A stretch of DNA of 35,787 nt from Ramlibacter sp. (GTDB taxonomy: Bacteria > Pseudomonadota > Gammaproteobacteria > Burkholderiales > Burkholderiaceae_C), in NCBI RefSeq assembly GCF_028292805.1, contig NZ_JAQGLS010000292.1:1-35787 (forward strand), given 5' to 3'. How positions within the stretch are numbered: position 1 is the stretch's first letter; every line of letters starts with the position of its first letter. Under the pieces are notes generated by a model. It worked only from the letters and a program-made list of their open reading frames with translations, was not told where the DNA came from and did not search any database. Position numbers and translations under genes: made by a program. Below, in pieces: positions 35,061-35,787 of this stretch.

Positions 35061-35787
35061 ATGGACCAGGCACTCACCCCGAGCAACCTCAAGAAGAAGC
35101 CGGGCAAGGGCCCAGCGAACAAACCGGATGCGGCCTGCGGCCCGGCGGCGTCGCCGACGCCGATCCAGGTGCTGGCCCCCGAGGCCGCCGAGACACGGTC
35201 CAGACAGATGCTGGCCGCCCTCACTTCCTTTGCCGGCGGCGAGTTCGGCGTGCGGCTGCCGGCCGACTGGTCCGGCATCGATTCGCGGATCGCCGAGGCC
35301 TTCAACAAGTCCATCGCCAACGCGGAGCGGATCACCACCGAAGCCGCGCGATTGAGCAACACCGTGGGCAAGGAAGGCCGCTTGACGCAGCGGATCTCCG
35401 CGCCCGGCGCCGTCGGCAGCTGGGCCGACCAGGTCGACTCGCTCAACACGCTGATCGACGACCTGGTGCGTCCCACCACCGACATCGCCCGCACCATCGG
35501 CGCCGTGGCCAAGGGCGACCTCGGTCAGCCGATGGACCTGCAGGTGGACGGCCGGCCGCTCAAGGGCGAGTTCCTGCGCTCCGCCCGGCTGGTCAACACC
35601 ATGATCGAGCAGCTGTCGGTGTTCACCTCCGAGGTGACGCGGGTGGCGCGCGAGGTGGGTACGGAAGGCAAGCTGGGCGGCCAGGCCCAGGTCAAGGGCG
35701 TGTCGGGGGTCTGGAAGGACCTGACCGATTCGGTCAACCAGATGGCCGGCAACCTGACGGCGCAGGTGCGCAACATCGCCGACGTGA
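35061..35787 (+). CDS. Multi-HAMP sensor histidine kinase (C-terminus outside window)
   Basis: The frame starts at ATG 35061 with GGAG upstream and stays open for 242 codons to the edge. After a Lys/Pro-rich N-terminal tail with no membrane segment ([20 protein letters not shown]), the sequence turns into tandem HAMP repeats: [60 protein letters not shown] and [20 protein letters not shown]. Repeated units of this exact type belong to large cytoplasmic group-III hybrid histidine kinases, in which HAMP chains signal to a kinase and receiver. The catalytic domains are beyond the window. The divergent single-domain response regulator is a candidate partner. Confidence 0.9.
   Translation, partial: MDQALTPSNLKKKPGKGPANKPDAACGPAASPTPIQVLAPEAAETRSRQMLAALTSFAGGEFGVRLPADWSGIDSRIAEAFNKSIANAERITTEAARLSNTVGKEGRLTQRISAPGAVGSWADQVDSLNTLIDDLVRPTTDIARTIGAVAKGDLGQPMDLQVDGRPLKGEFLRSARLVNTMIEQLSVFTSEVTRVAREVGTEGKLGGQAQVKGVSGVWKDLTDSVNQMAGNLTAQVRNIADV

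Overview
The window is about 35.8 kb of high-GC DNA with tightly packed, often overlapping genes. Gene content points to a betaproteobacterium of the order Burkholderiales, most likely Comamonadaceae (Ramlibacter/Variovorax-like): a cysI-DUF934-cysH-cysD operon, a BoxR-type benzoate regulator, a LivFGMHK-type transporter beside benzoate-CoA ligase, and multi-HAMP sensor kinases. The organism is an inference; nothing in the window names it.

Region 1 (1-7666) is sulfur metabolism plus tRNA modification. The cys operon (cysI, DUF934, cysH, cysD, minus strand) reduces activated sulfate to sulfide. Divergent from it is an unusual protein with a receiver domain lacking its phospho-acceptor Asp. Then come mnmC (methyltransferase half decayed), yggX, and a Tat-exported sulfate-binding protein. 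The cysI and sbp upstream regions share an 18-bp near-palindrome that is a candidate CysB-type site.

Region 2 (7745-10925) carries an NADPH-dependent FMN reductase, a REP-like repeat, a probable broken secreted-protein gene, azoR with a divergent lysR, and a frameshifted DM13-domain gene.

Region 3 (10903-24639) is one minus-strand cluster, glgB-glgC-glgX-treZ-malQ/treY-glgA. It encodes ADP-glucose synthesis, glucan elongation, branching and debranching, and conversion of glucan ends to trehalose. malQ and treY are fused into a single 1679-codon reading frame. Nearly every junction overlaps or is only a few bases long, so this looks like one glycogen/trehalose operon.

Region 4 (24856-33569) is a benzoate/aromatic-acid locus: a branched-chain-type ABC transporter (livF, livG, livM, livH, livK), benzoate-CoA ligase and a flavodoxin, facing boxR across overlapping divergent promoters. 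Downstream of boxR the catabolic genes are ruins: boxC has a large internal deletion and two in-frame stops, and only the last ~24 codons of boxB remain. Uptake, activation and regulation are intact, but ring oxygenation and ring cleavage are missing here.

Region 5 (33617-35787) holds tRNA-Pro(TGG) with a terminator, two tiny convergent ORFs (one a 50-aa zinc-ribbon protein), tRNA-Arg(TCT), a single-domain response regulator lacking the conserved Lys, and the start of a multi-HAMP sensor kinase that runs off the right edge.
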